Positions 17,297 to 25,428 of a DNA stretch of 64,000 bases are shown here, piece after piece (positions within the stretch are counted from its first letter, which is position 1; each line of letters opens with the position of its first letter). The position numbers were made by a program, and so were the translations under genes. Below the pieces are notes generated by a model that saw only the letters and a program-made list of their open reading frames with translations, was not told where the DNA came from and ran no database searches. This stretch comes from Caballeronia sp. TF1N1 (lineage in GTDB: Bacteria > Pseudomonadota > Gammaproteobacteria > Burkholderiales > Burkholderiaceae): positions 186,001-250,000 of the forward strand of contig NZ_CP084626.1 of the NCBI RefSeq assembly GCF_022878925.1, read 5' to 3'.

Positions 17297-17929
17297 ATGC
17301 AAGCTCAACGCACCACTACAACCCGACCGCCCGCGAAAAAAGGCTCCTGGATCAGCGGCCGGTGGATGCTGGTACTGCTCGCGCTGGTCTGCGCGGCGCC
17401 GGTGATCGCCTCGTATCTGATGTACTACGTCGTCAAGCCCGCGGGCGGCACGACGAGCTACGGCACGTTGATCGAACCGCAACGGCCGATTCCGGAACAG
17501 ATCGTCGTCACCGATGAAAAAGGTCAGCTGGTGCCACTCAAGTCGCTCGAAGGCAAGTGGCTGATGATCACCGTCAACGGCAGCGATTGCGACGAAGCGT
17601 GCGTGAAGCGCCTCTATTTCATGCGGCAGGTGCGCGCGCTACAGTCGGGCGAGCGCGAGCGCGTGCTGAACGTCTGGCTGCGCACGGACGACAAGCCCGT
17701 CGCGAATGTCATCAAAACCGCGTATCCGCAACCGGACACACGCATGCTCGTGACGAACGAACAAGCCCTCTCGGGATGGCTGCCGGTGGACGCCGGCACG
17801 AAGCTTTCGGATCACATTTATCTCGTCGATCCGAACGGCAACCTGATGATGCGCTTCCCGAAGGACCCCGATCCCAAGAAGATCAACACGGACGTGGCGA
17901 AGCTATTGAAGTGGTCGCGCATCGGCTGA
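17297..17929 (+). CDS. SCO-like thioredoxin-fold membrane protein
   Basis: A 210-residue protein with one transmembrane helix (about 24-45) and a periplasmic thioredoxin-like domain. Cys98 and Cys102 are spaced CxxxC (DCDEAC), the copper-binding spacing of SCO proteins rather than the CxxC of thiol-disulfide oxidoreductases. The segment DHIYLVDPNGNLMMRFPKD resembles the SCO C-terminal strand, but the usual conserved His preceding it is represented only by this DH. It lies between SURF1 and heme A synthase and is probably an oxidase copper or thiol factor. Exact role is not known. Confidence 0.78.
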   Translation: MQAQRTTTTRPPAKKGSWISGRWMLVLLALVCAAPVIASYLMYYVVKPAGGTTSYGTLIEPQRPIPEQIVVTDEKGQLVPLKSLEGKWLMITVNGSDCDEACVKRLYFMRQVRALQSGERERVLNVWLRTDDKPVANVIKTAYPQPDTRMLVTNEQALSGWLPVDAGTKLSDHIYLVDPNGNLMMRFPKDPDPKKINTDVAKLLKWSRIG

Positions 17930-17966
17930 TACGCCGGGACGCCACGACCAAAACGAAGGTGAAAGT

Positions 17967-19076
17967 ATGTTTGTATTAGAACTCGGTCTAATCGGCCTAT
18001 GCATTGCGCTGCTGCCGCTCTCGTTCGTCTGGGTCAAGGCCGATGACAACAAGTTCAGGAAGCTCGTCTGGCTAACCACTTTTCTGACGCTCGATCTGAT
18101 CATGTTCGGTGGCTTCACGCGCCTGACCGATTCCGGCCTTGGCTGTCCTGACTGGCCGGGCTGTTATGGCACGGCGTCGCCGTTCATCGCGCACGCGCAG
18201 ATCGCGGCCGCGCATCAGGCCATGCCCACCGGTCCGGTCAGCCCGATGAAGGCGTGGATCGAGATGCTGCATCGCTACTTTGCGATGGCGATCGGCGTGC
18301 TGATCATCGCGCAGGTCGTCATTGCGTGGACCGCGCGCATCAGACGAAAGGCGCTGCATGTTTCGCCGTGGTGGCCGACGGGCATCCTCGCGCTCATTCT
18401 GCTGCAAGGCGCTTTTGGCGCGTGGACCGTCACGCTCAAGTTGCAGCCGGTCATCGTCACGACGCATCTCTTGCTCGGGCTTGCGTTGCTGGCCGCGCTC
18501 GGCTGGCTCGCCGCGCGGCAAACGCCGATTCCCTCGCTCGACCCGGCCGCCGCGCGATGGATGCCGGCCGCGATCGTCGGCATCGTGTTGCTCGTCGTGC
18601 AGATTGCGCTGGGTGGCTGGGTCAGTACGAACTACGCGGTGCTCGCCTGCACGGACTTTCCGCTCTGCAATGGCCAATGGATTCCGCCGATGAACTTTGA
18701 ACACGGTTTCCACTTGTGGCGCGCGCTCGGCATGACCGGCGACGGCGACGTCATCTCGCAGGACGCGCTGGTGGCAATCCACTGGACGCATCGCACGTTT
18801 GCGATAGTGGTCGTGCTTTATCTGCTCTGGCTCGCCGCGATGCTGCGCCGTTTCGAGTCCCTACGCACGCCCGCGACCGCCGTGCTCGTCGTCATCCTGA
18901 TTCAATTTTTTACAGGTTTGTCCAATATCGTGTTGCAGTGGCCGCTGCCTATCGCAGTGGCGCACAATGGCGGGGCTGCCATCCTGTTGCTACTACTCGT
19001 TATGCTAAACTTTCGAATCTCTTCCAGCCGTCCCGGCCGCGCCGCAGTTCCCGCGCGCGACATCGTTTCAGCGTGA
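17967..19076 (+). CDS. ctaA: Heme A synthase (COX15/CtaA)
   Basis: Oxidises the C8 methyl of heme O to make heme A. The 369-residue protein has eight transmembrane helices with the family signature GGFTRLTDSGLGCPDWPGCYG near residue 50 (two cysteines), the MLHRYFAMAIG His and a second-half GGWVSTNYAVLACTDFPLCNGQ pair. The IHWTHRTFAIVVVLYLLWL segment supplies further His ligands. Start at 17967 after a GAAAGT site; the heme O synthase gene follows after 9 bases. Confidence 0.95.
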   Translation: MFVLELGLIGLCIALLPLSFVWVKADDNKFRKLVWLTTFLTLDLIMFGGFTRLTDSGLGCPDWPGCYGTASPFIAHAQIAAAHQAMPTGPVSPMKAWIEMLHRYFAMAIGVLIIAQVVIAWTARIRRKALHVSPWWPTGILALILLQGAFGAWTVTLKLQPVIVTTHLLLGLALLAALGWLAARQTPIPSLDPAAARWMPAAIVGIVLLVVQIALGGWVSTNYAVLACTDFPLCNGQWIPPMNFEHGFHLWRALGMTGDGDVISQDALVAIHWTHRTFAIVVVLYLLWLAAMLRRFESLRTPATAVLVVILIQFFTGLSNIVLQWPLPIAVAHNGGAAILLLLLVMLNFRISSSRPGRAAVPARDIVSA

Positions 19077-19085
19077 CTCCACATC

Positions 19086-19991
19086 ATGGATAGCACGACA
19101 CTTCACTCCCCGCTTGGCAGCCGCGTATCGCAATACATTGCGCTGACCAAGCCGCGCGTCACGCAGCTTGCCGTGTTCTGCGCCGTCATCGGCATGTTCC
19201 TCGCCACGCCCGGCATGGTGCCGTGGACCGTTTTGATTGGTGGCGCGGTCGGCATCTGGCTGCTGGCGGGCGCTGCATTCGCCATCAACTGCCTCGTCGA
19301 ACAGAAGATCGATGCCAAGATGCGTCGCACCGCGTGGCGTCCTTCGGCGCGCGGGCAAATCACGAGCGCGCAGATTCTTACGTTCTCGGCGGTGCTCGGC
19401 GGTATCGGCATGTGGACGCTTTATACGTTCACCAATCCGCTCACGATGTGGCTGACGGTTGCCACGTTCGTGGGATACGCCGTCATCTATACGTTGCTGC
19501 TCAAGCCTTACACGCCGCAGAACATCGTCATTGGTGGCGCTTCGGGTGCCATGCCGCCGGCGCTCGGTTGGGCGGCCGTCACGGGTGCGGTTCCCGGCGA
19601 CGCGTGGATTCTCGTGCTCATCATCTTCGTCTGGACGCCGCCGCATTTCTGGGCGCTCGCGCTGTATCGCAAGAAGGATTACGAAAACGCCGGTCTGCCC
19701 ATGCTGCCTATCACGCACGGCGAGCAGTACACGCGTCTGCATATCTTCCTGTACACGGTCATCCTGTTCGCGGTCACGCTGATGCCGTTCATCTCGGGCA
19801 TGAGCGGCGTGATCTATCTGGCGAGCGCGGTTGCGCTGGGCGCGGTGTTTCTCGGTTACGCGTGGAAGATTTATCGCGATTACTCGGACGCGCTGGCGCG
19901 CAAGACCTTTCGTTATTCGATCGTGTATCTGTCGCTCTTGTTCGGCGCTCTTCTGGTCGATCATTACGTTCGCACGGTGATCGGTGCATGA
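19086..19991 (+). CDS. ctaB: Protoheme IX farnesyltransferase (heme O synthase)
   Basis: Adds the farnesyl group to heme B, giving heme O, the substrate of heme A synthase next door. The 301-residue polytopic UbiA-family protein shows the first aspartate-rich-type motif as [19 protein letters not shown] (near residue 75) and the second region [15 protein letters not shown] near 200. Its TGA overlaps the ATG of the SCO gene, so the two are translationally coupled. Also called cyoE. Confidence 0.96.
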   Translation: MDSTTLHSPLGSRVSQYIALTKPRVTQLAVFCAVIGMFLATPGMVPWTVLIGGAVGIWLLAGAAFAINCLVEQKIDAKMRRTAWRPSARGQITSAQILTFSAVLGGIGMWTLYTFTNPLTMWLTVATFVGYAVIYTLLLKPYTPQNIVIGGASGAMPPALGWAAVTGAVPGDAWILVLIIFVWTPPHFWALALYRKKDYENAGLPMLPITHGEQYTRLHIFLYTVILFAVTLMPFISGMSGVIYLASAVALGAVFLGYAWKIYRDYSDALARKTFRYSIVYLSLLFGALLVDHYVRTVIGA

Positions 19992-20590
19992 GGGCTTTCT
20001 TTCGCAAGATGCTCGCTCCGCTTTTGCTCGCGCTGGCGAGCATGGCGTTGCTCTCTGCATGCGAGAAGGCGCCCGATTTCAAGAACCTCGACATCACGGG
20101 CAACAAGCAGTTTGGCAGCGACTTCTCGTTGCCCGACACCAGCGGCAAGACGCGCACGCTCGGTGACTTCAAAGGCAAGGCCGTGGTTTTGTTTTTCGGC
20201 TATACGCATTGCCCGGATGTCTGCCCGACCACGCTCGCCGAACTCACGCAAGCATTGCAGCAACTCGGCGGTAAAGCGAAGGACGTGCAGGTGCTCATGG
20301 TCACGGTCGATCCCGCGCGCGACACGCCCGATCTTCTCGGTCAATACGTGACGGCGTTCAACCCGGCGTATGTCGGCTTGCGGCCGGCAAACGACGCCGA
20401 GCTTGCCAAAGTCGCGAAGGATTTCCGCGTGTACTACGCGAAGTCCAACGGCAAGACGGCGGACGACTACACGATGGATCACACCGCCGCGAGCTACGTG
20501 TTCGACAAGGACGGCAAGCTGCGTCTTTTCGCGCGCGACGGTCAGGGCGTCGAGCCGTGGGTGCATGACTTGAAGCTGCTGATCGACTGA
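19988..20590 (+). CDS. SCO1/SenC/PrrC-family copper chaperone lipoprotein
   Basis: SCO proteins metallate the CuA centre of subunit II. The 200-residue protein begins with a lipoprotein signal ending LLSAC, then a thioredoxin fold with copper ligands in CPDVC (Cys75, Cys79) and the distal His in [11 protein letters not shown]. The [10 protein letters not shown] segment is diagnostic. The ATG overlaps the ctaB stop (ATGA). It ends the oxidase cluster, with a strong hairpin after it. Confidence 0.95.
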   Translation: MRAFFRKMLAPLLLALASMALLSACEKAPDFKNLDITGNKQFGSDFSLPDTSGKTRTLGDFKGKAVVLFFGYTHCPDVCPTTLAELTQALQQLGGKAKDVQVLMVTVDPARDTPDLLGQYVTAFNPAYVGLRPANDAELAKVAKDFRVYYAKSNGKTADDYTMDHTAASYVFDKDGKLRLFARDGQGVEPWVHDLKLLID

Positions 20591-20613
20591 GATCGGCGCA
20601 TCGTTGGTTTGGA

Positions 20614-20637
20614 GAAAGCGGCCTGCGGGCCGCTTTC
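20614..20637. terminator. Bidirectional-type terminator between SCO and YciI genes
   Basis: A perfect 10-bp stem (20614-20623 with 20628-20637) with a 4-base loop lies between two convergent genes. Its ends are AAA/TTT rich on both strands, so it can serve both. Confidence 0.7.
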
Positions 20638-20638
20638 T

Positions 20639-20935
20639 TCATTCCGCGGCAGGCTCCGGCAACTTCAGTCCGGGCGCAAGACGTGTCGCCTTGAACTCGG
20701 TGACATCGTAGTGAGCCAAGTTCTGCTGCGCGAACGGATCTTCCGCGATGATCGCGTCGAGCCGCTCACGCTCGATAGCCGACGCCAGAATGATGCCGCC
20801 TTCGCGCGGCACTTTCGGACCCGCGATCACGAAGACACCAGCGGCGAAGTAGCGCTGCAGATACTCGCGATGGGCTTCGAGCGCATCGTCGATTTCCGCA
20901 AGAGCGCCGGTATAACGCAGATTGATCATGTACAT
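20639..20935 (-). CDS. YciI-like protein
   Basis: A 98-residue dimeric alpha/beta-barrel protein of the YciI family. It carries the usual His in LEAHREYLQRYFAAGVFVIAGP and the acidic residue in AEDPFAQQNLAHYDVTEF. The family is thought to contain hydrolase- or isomerase-like members, but no reaction is assigned here. A second in-frame ATG lies 6 bases after the chosen start. It diverges from the MetQ-like gene across a gap of 200 bases (20936-21135) in which I see no clear promoter boxes. Confidence 0.88.
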   Translation of the reverse strand: MYMINLRYTGALAEIDDALEAHREYLQRYFAAGVFVIAGPKVPREGGIILASAIERERLDAIIAEDPFAQQNLAHYDVTEFKATRLAPGLKLPEPAAE

Positions 20936-21135
20936 GATGGTGTCTCAGAAATCGGTCTGTAGCGATTCTAGACGTCAAAGCGCGAGCCGGATATCGACAT
21001 GAACATTCTGTCTTTTCCGTCGCACCAAAGCCGTGCGAACATTCGTTTCCCGTTGGCATCGACCGAGGGCGATGAATCCATCGCGGGCACTCAAGCGGCA
21101 ATTTTGCAGCAACCTCGCATTGAAACAGGAACACC

Positions 21136-21948
21136 ATGCAGCGCAGAAATTTGCTTAAAGCTCTTACCGTCGTCGCGGCGTCTGCCGCTTATTTCATTAG
21201 CGTCACCGCGCATGCCGATGACAAGGTCATCAAGGTCGGCACCATCAGCGGACCCGACGCGCAAATCTGGCAAGTCGTGCAGAAGGTCGCGAAGCGCGAA
21301 GGCCTCAACGTCAAGGTGATCGAGTTCAACGATTACGTTCAGCCGAACGCCGCACTCGATGCTGGCGACCTCGACGCCAACAGCTTCCAGCATCAGCCGT
21401 ATCTCGACAGTCAGGTGAAGCAGCGCGGCTACAAGATCGTGAATGCGGGACTGACCTATATCTCGCCGCTTGGCGTGTATTCGAAGAAGCTGAAGTCGCT
21501 GAAGGATCTGCCGCAAGGCGCGAAGGTCGCGGTGCCGAACGATCCGTCGAACGAAAACCGAGCGCTACTTTTGCTGCAAGCGCAGGGCGTGATCAAGCTC
21601 AAGGCCGGTGCTGGCGTGAACGGAAACAGCGCGACGCCGCTGGATGTCGCCGAGAACCCGAAGAAGGTCAAGCTACTCGAACTCGACGCCGCGCAACTGC
21701 CGCGCACGCTCGCAGACGTCGATGCCGCCGCCATCAATACGAACTTCGCGCTGGCGGCGGGCTTGCAGCCGACCAAGGACGCTATCGCGCTAGAGGACGT
21801 GCACAGCCCTTACGCGAACTTGATTGCCGTGCGCGCCAAGGACAAAGACCAGCCGTGGGTGAAGAAGCTGGTCGCGGCGTATCAGTCCGAAGACGTGCGC
21901 CAGTTCATGAAGAGCGAGTTCGAAGGCTCGGTTGTCCCTTCGTTCTGA
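21136..21948 (+). CDS. metQ: MetQ/NlpA-family substrate-binding protein
   Basis: A 270-residue periplasmic binding protein of the NlpA/MetQ type, probably for methionine or a related compound. The N-terminal signal (MQRRNLLKALTVVAASAAYF, cut near AHA-DD) lacks the lipobox cysteine usual for MetQ lipoproteins. The family segments IEFNDYVQPNAALDAGDLDA and NSFQHQPYLD are present, and NTNFALAAGL is near residue 200. No permease or ATPase gene is adjacent, so it is an orphan or serves a transporter elsewhere. CAGGAA precedes the ATG. Confidence 0.9.
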   Translation: MQRRNLLKALTVVAASAAYFISVTAHADDKVIKVGTISGPDAQIWQVVQKVAKREGLNVKVIEFNDYVQPNAALDAGDLDANSFQHQPYLDSQVKQRGYKIVNAGLTYISPLGVYSKKLKSLKDLPQGAKVAVPNDPSNENRALLLLQAQGVIKLKAGAGVNGNSATPLDVAENPKKVKLLELDAAQLPRTLADVDAAAINTNFALAAGLQPTKDAIALEDVHSPYANLIAVRAKDKDQPWVKKLVAAYQSEDVRQFMKSEFEGSVVPSF

Positions 21949-21968
21949 TCGAGAACGCACGGTTTGCC

Positions 21969-21994
21969 AACGGCGTCCCCTGGGACGCCGTTTT
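21969..21994 (+). terminator. Rho-independent terminator after metQ
   Basis: A stem of 10-11 bp (21969-21979 with 21982-21992) followed by TTTTG on the plus strand, 20 bases after the stop. Confidence 0.85.
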
Positions 21995-22021
21995 GCTGTC
22001 CGACGCCTTTGGGACCGAGGG

Positions 22022-22138
22022 CTATGTCAGCACTCGGTCCACGCAAACATCTCGAAGCATTACCACGCCGATAACGTACGTATCGCCTTCTTTCACATGG
22101 CGCGACGTGACTGAATGCTCGCTGCCGTCTCTCTTCAT
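22022..22138 (-). CDS. Possible 38-codon ORF or gene remnant downstream of the MarR-GNAT gene
   Basis: The gap 21995-22172 contains a minus-strand ORF whose product (containing SVTSRHVKEGDTYVIGVVM) reads like a folded-protein fragment with mixed hydrophobic strands. The frame is open for ten more codons upstream to a TGA near 22168. No clear ribosome-binding site and no family recognised; it may be a decayed gene or chance. Confidence 0.25.
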   Translation of the reverse strand: MKRDGSEHSVTSRHVKEGDTYVIGVVMLRDVCVDRVLT

Positions 22139-22172
22139 CTGAAGCGACACGACGAGCGAGCGAAATCAGCCC

Positions 22173-23102
22173 TCAGTCCGCATAAACACGCCGAAGCTCG
22201 CGATGCCAGATCACACCCGAATCGCCATCCTGCTTCGCCGTGAAGCCAGTGCGTTTGAATAGCGCGCACAGGTCCTCATGCACCATTGGCATCCGGCAGA
22301 TCACGTTATCGTAGCCCGCGCCATGCGCGAAGTTCGTACAGGCAGATACGAGTTGCACGCCCAAGCCCCGCCGACGCGCGCCCGGTTCGACGAACAACAA
22401 CTCGATGCGCGCCTCTTTCTCCGATTGCGCGCTCAAGAGCGCCGCGCCGACGCGCGCGGCGCCTTCACGTTCCGCCACCCAGCAAGCGATGCGTGGCGTT
22501 CCACTCTGCACGGCGCCGAGAAAACGCGCGACGACTTTCGCCGAATAGGCTTCGTTGGCATGGGCCGCACGGTCGGATGATTCCAGATGCGCGTGACGCT
22601 CGACGATCCAGCCGAAGTCGCCACGACGAGGGCTGCGCAAACGCGTGTCGTGGCCTTCGCCATGATGAGGACTGAGCAGCCGCTCGATGTCGATCATTGC
22701 ATTGGATAACTGCTCGATCTCGCCGGGCGTGAGCCGACTGAGCAGCGCGGCAGCTTCGGCCGAGACATGCAGGTCGATCTCGTCGACCTTGGCTCGCGCA
22801 TCCGCTGTAATGGTAAGCAAATGCGCGCGGCCGTCGGATTCGTTCCTGCCGCGCACAATAAGCCCAAGCTTCTGGAAGTTGGTGAGCAGCCTGCTCAGGT
22901 AGCCTGTGTCCAGGCCCAGATTGCGCGATAAATCGGCTGCGGTGCGTGCGCGATCATGCGCAAGTTCGTGGAGGATGCGCACCTCCGTTAGGGAAAAGTG
23001 GCTTTTGTGAAGCCGCTCGTGCAAGGCGCCCGCATGGCGAGCGAAGAAGCGATTAAAGCGTCTGACGACGTCTACCGCTCGACTCGGATCTGAAGAGCCC
23101 AT
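22173..23102 (-). CDS. MarR-family regulator fused to a GNAT acetyltransferase
   Basis: A 309-residue two-domain protein. Residues 1-150 form a MarR winged helix (SLTEVRILHELA, then DLSRNLGLDTGYLSRLLTNF as recognition region and the wing GRNESDGRAHLLTITADA). Residues 155-309 form a GNAT domain with the acetyl-CoA loop LFVEPGARRRGLGVQLV. Such fusions are known in several bacteria, but their substrates mostly are not. It could bind the AT-rich region directly upstream (23103-23399). The single ATG start at 23102 is adequate. Confidence 0.9.
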   Translation of the reverse strand: MGSSDPSRAVDVVRRFNRFFARHAGALHERLHKSHFSLTEVRILHELAHDRARTAADLSRNLGLDTGYLSRLLTNFQKLGLIVRGRNESDGRAHLLTITADARAKVDEIDLHVSAEAAALLSRLTPGEIEQLSNAMIDIERLLSPHHGEGHDTRLRSPRRGDFGWIVERHAHLESSDRAAHANEAYSAKVVARFLGAVQSGTPRIACWVAEREGAARVGAALLSAQSEKEARIELLFVEPGARRRGLGVQLVSACTNFAHGAGYDNVICRMPMVHEDLCALFKRTGFTAKQDGDSGVIWHRELRRVYAD

Positions 23103-23373
23103 CGACTTTTATCTCTCTCAATAATCAGTTTTATTATTTAATTAGTTGCGATTCCGAACCAATTGCACCATTGTGCCAAAGAAAGAACGATCGTGCTATT
23201 GCCAATTGGTCTGTTTTTTAAACGTTCACGGATAAGTGGACCATTTTGTAGTTTTGGGCTTGACATGAGGGTAAATCCCGATCGCAGTCGACGCGCCTTT
23301 ATTCAGTTAAAGTTGATCCAAGCCATTGAATTCCTTATGTTATTGCCTGTTGGCATCAAGTGAGGCAGAAGGT
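23103..23373. other. AT-rich divergent intergenic region
   Basis: About 270 bases, clearly richer in A and T than the flanking genes, between the divergent MarR-GNAT and GntR genes. It holds two CCAATTG copies (23159-23165 and the palindrome 23202-23209) and an imperfect inverted repeat TTGCAC/GTGCCAA at 23163-23179. These are candidate operators for the MarR-type protein. No gene is visible. Confidence 0.5.
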
Positions 23374-23401
23374 TTGACTGGTATTATGTTGGTTATATAA
23401 T
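23374..23401 (+). promoter_or_regulatory. Strong sigma-70 promoter for the nag cluster regulator
   Basis: TTGACT (23374-23379) and TATAAT (23396-23401) are 16 bases apart. The spacer holds two TGGT-AT direct repeats about 11 bases apart, a possible GntR-type operator. The -10 box overlaps the first in-frame ATG at 23400, which rules that ATG out as start. Confidence 0.75.
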
Positions 23402-23432
23402 GGGCTCCAATTCGAGCCCTGCAGAGACCTCC

Positions 23433-24167
23433 ATGAATGGACGCTTGCGGGAGTTGGCGCCCGACGCTTCGAGTCCCACACCGCTGTATCTGCAGCTCGC
23501 CACGCGTCTTGCTGCAGCTATTCAGCGCGGCGCCTGGAATGCAGGTGAGGCGTTGCCAGCAGAACGCACGTTGTCGGAAGCGGTCGGGGTTTCGCGTATC
23601 ACCGCGCGCAAGGCGTTGGCTTTGCTCGTCGAGTGCGGGCTCATTCGGCGAGTACGCGGCGCAGGCAGTTTCATCACGCCGCGCACGCAAGATCCACTGT
23701 CGGTGCTGACGGGCTTCACGAAGAAGATGGAACAGCGCGGTTTCGCGCCTGACTCGGTGTGGCTCCAGCGTGACGTGCGCGTAGCGAGTCGCGATGAAAC
23801 CGTCCGTCTCGGGCTCGCGCCGGGCGCATCGGTCGCGAGTCTCGGCAGACTTCGCCGCGCGAACGGCATCGTCATGGCGGTCGAACATTCGGCGTTACCG
23901 GTGTCCGTCGTTCCGGAGCCGTTCGAGATCGGCGCGTCGCTGTATTGCTATCTCGAAGCGCGCGGGCAGTCGGTGGTGCGCGCGTTGCAGCACTTTCGCG
24001 CGGTCAACGCCGGAGCCGAGATTGCGCGGCTGATGGGCATCGCGCCACGCGCGGCGCTGCTCGTGATCACCCGTATCGGCTACTCGGCGGAGCAGCGCGC
24101 CATCGAACTGACGGACACGTATTGCCGCGACGACTACTACGACTTCGTCGCGGAATTGCATCGATAA
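23433..24167 (+). CDS. nagR: GntR/HutC-family regulator of the GlcNAc cluster
   Basis: A 244-residue repressor with an N-terminal GntR winged helix (LQLATRLAAAIQRGAWNAGE, then LPAERTLSEAVGVSRITARK as helix-turn-helix) and a C-terminal UTRA ligand-binding domain ending with LTDTYCRDDYYDFVAELHR. HutC-type regulators of nag genes respond to GlcNAc-6-P or GlcN-6-P; here that is inferred from the adjoining nagA-nagB-nagF-nagE. The frame opens at 23400 inside the -10 box, so the ATG at 23433 is chosen. The nagA start is 157 bases after the stop. Confidence 0.88.
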   Translation: MNGRLRELAPDASSPTPLYLQLATRLAAAIQRGAWNAGEALPAERTLSEAVGVSRITARKALALLVECGLIRRVRGAGSFITPRTQDPLSVLTGFTKKMEQRGFAPDSVWLQRDVRVASRDETVRLGLAPGASVASLGRLRRANGIVMAVEHSALPVSVVPEPFEIGASLYCYLEARGQSVVRALQHFRAVNAGAEIARLMGIAPRAALLVITRIGYSAEQRAIELTDTYCRDDYYDFVAELHR

Positions 24168-24324
24168 AAAGCGGGAAAGCAGAAGCAGCAAGATCAGAAC
24201 GAGAGGACCCAAAAGCCGCCACCGCACGTTCGCCGGTCACACGGGGCCAGCGAACAGGCCTGCTCGCAGCAAGGCGCGGATGGCACTGAACCTCATCATG
24301 CATAGCGCACTTCCAGAGAACTTC

Positions 24325-25428
24325 ATGCTGAAAGGAAACATACTCACGACCGATGGCTGGATCAACGGTTCGCTTCGCTTCGAAAACGGTCGGGTGACGG
24401 CGCTGGAAGGTCATATCGCCGATCCCTCCACGAACGACGCGCCGTATATCCTGCCCGGCTTCATCGACCTGCACGTGCATGGCGGCGGCGGGCGCGACAT
24501 CATGGAAGGCGGCGACGCAGCCGATACCGTCGCGCGGCAACACGCTCAACACGGCACCACGGGCCTGCTCGCCACCACGATGACCGCGCCGCGCGACGAA
24601 CTCCTGCAAGTTCTCGCGGGCTTGGGCGAGCAGGCGAAGCGCCGTGCCGCAAGCGGCGCGCGCGTGCTCGGCGTGCATCTCGAAGGGCCGTATATCAATC
24701 CCGGCAAGCTCGGCGCGCAGCCGGACGCGGCGGCCGTCGCGGTGCGCGACGAAGTGCTCGAATATCTGTCGCTCGCGCCCATTCGCGTCGTGACCATCGC
24801 GCCGGAAATCTCCGGGCATCTAGAGATCATTTCCGAACTCGCCTCGCGCGGCGTGCGCGTGCAGCTCGGTCATTCACTCGGCACTTACGATGACGCCGTC
24901 AATGCGCTCAAGCACGGCGCGCGCGGCTTCACGCATCTCTTCAACGCGATGTCGCCGCTGCATCATCGCGATCCGGGCATGGTCGGCGCCGCGCTCGCGC
25001 ACGCCGAGTACGCGGAACTGATCCCGGATTTGCTGCACGTTCATCCGGGCGCGATTCGCGCCGCGATGCGCGCAATTCCGCGCCTTTACGTCGTTACCGA
25101 CAGCACCTCGGCGGCCGGCATGCCGGACGGCGAATACCGCCTTGGCAGCCAGCACGTCACCAAGTGCATGGGCGGCGTGCGTCTCGCGGACGGCACGCTC
25201 GCCGGCAGCACGCTGACCATGGATCAGGCGCTGCGCAATCTCGTCTCGCTGGGCATTCCGCTCGCGGACGTCTCGAACCGTTTGTCACGCTTTCCCGCCG
25301 ATTACCTCGGACTCGAAGATCGCGGCCGCATCGCGCGTGGCGCATGGGCCGATCTCGTCGTGCTCGACCGGGAACTCGCGCTGAGCGCCACGTATGTCGA
25401 AGGAGAATCAATTGTCGAATATGCTTAA
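24325..25428 (+). CDS. nagA: N-acetylglucosamine-6-phosphate deacetylase
   Basis: Removes acetate from GlcNAc-6-P, the product of NagE transport. The 367-residue amidohydrolase shows the metal-site motif PGFIDLHVHGGGG near residue 45, the Glu in GVHLEGPYINP, the His residues in LGHSLGTY and FTHLFNAMSPLHHR, and the catalytic Asp in VVTDSTSAAG. The frame starts at 24280, but MLKGNILTTDGW at 24325 fits the family and follows AGAGAA. The gene's 3' end overlaps the start of the next gene. Confidence 0.94.
   Translation: MLKGNILTTDGWINGSLRFENGRVTALEGHIADPSTNDAPYILPGFIDLHVHGGGGRDIMEGGDAADTVARQHAQHGTTGLLATTMTAPRDELLQVLAGLGEQAKRRAASGARVLGVHLEGPYINPGKLGAQPDAAAVAVRDEVLEYLSLAPIRVVTIAPEISGHLEIISELASRGVRVQLGHSLGTYDDAVNALKHGARGFTHLFNAMSPLHHRDPGMVGAALAHAEYAELIPDLLHVHPGAIRAAMRAIPRLYVVTDSTSAAGMPDGEYRLGSQHVTKCMGGVRLADGTLAGSTLTMDQALRNLVSLGIPLADVSNRLSRFPADYLGLEDRGRIARGAWADLVVLDRELALSATYVEGESIVEYA

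Noticed and set aside
23163..23179. Sigma-54-like TGGCAC...TGCA on the minus strand upstream of the MarR-GNAT gene
   Set aside because: The GG and GC doublets are one base too close, which abolishes sigma-54 recognition; better viewed as an imperfect inverted repeat.
23259..23264. Consensus TTGACA in the AT-rich intergenic region
   Set aside because: No -10 hexamer at 15-19 bases downstream; the pair at 23374-23401 is far better.
24190..24320. Possible operator between the nag regulator and nagA
   Set aside because: No inverted repeat or promoter-like pair could be found by eye; the cluster may be read from 23374.
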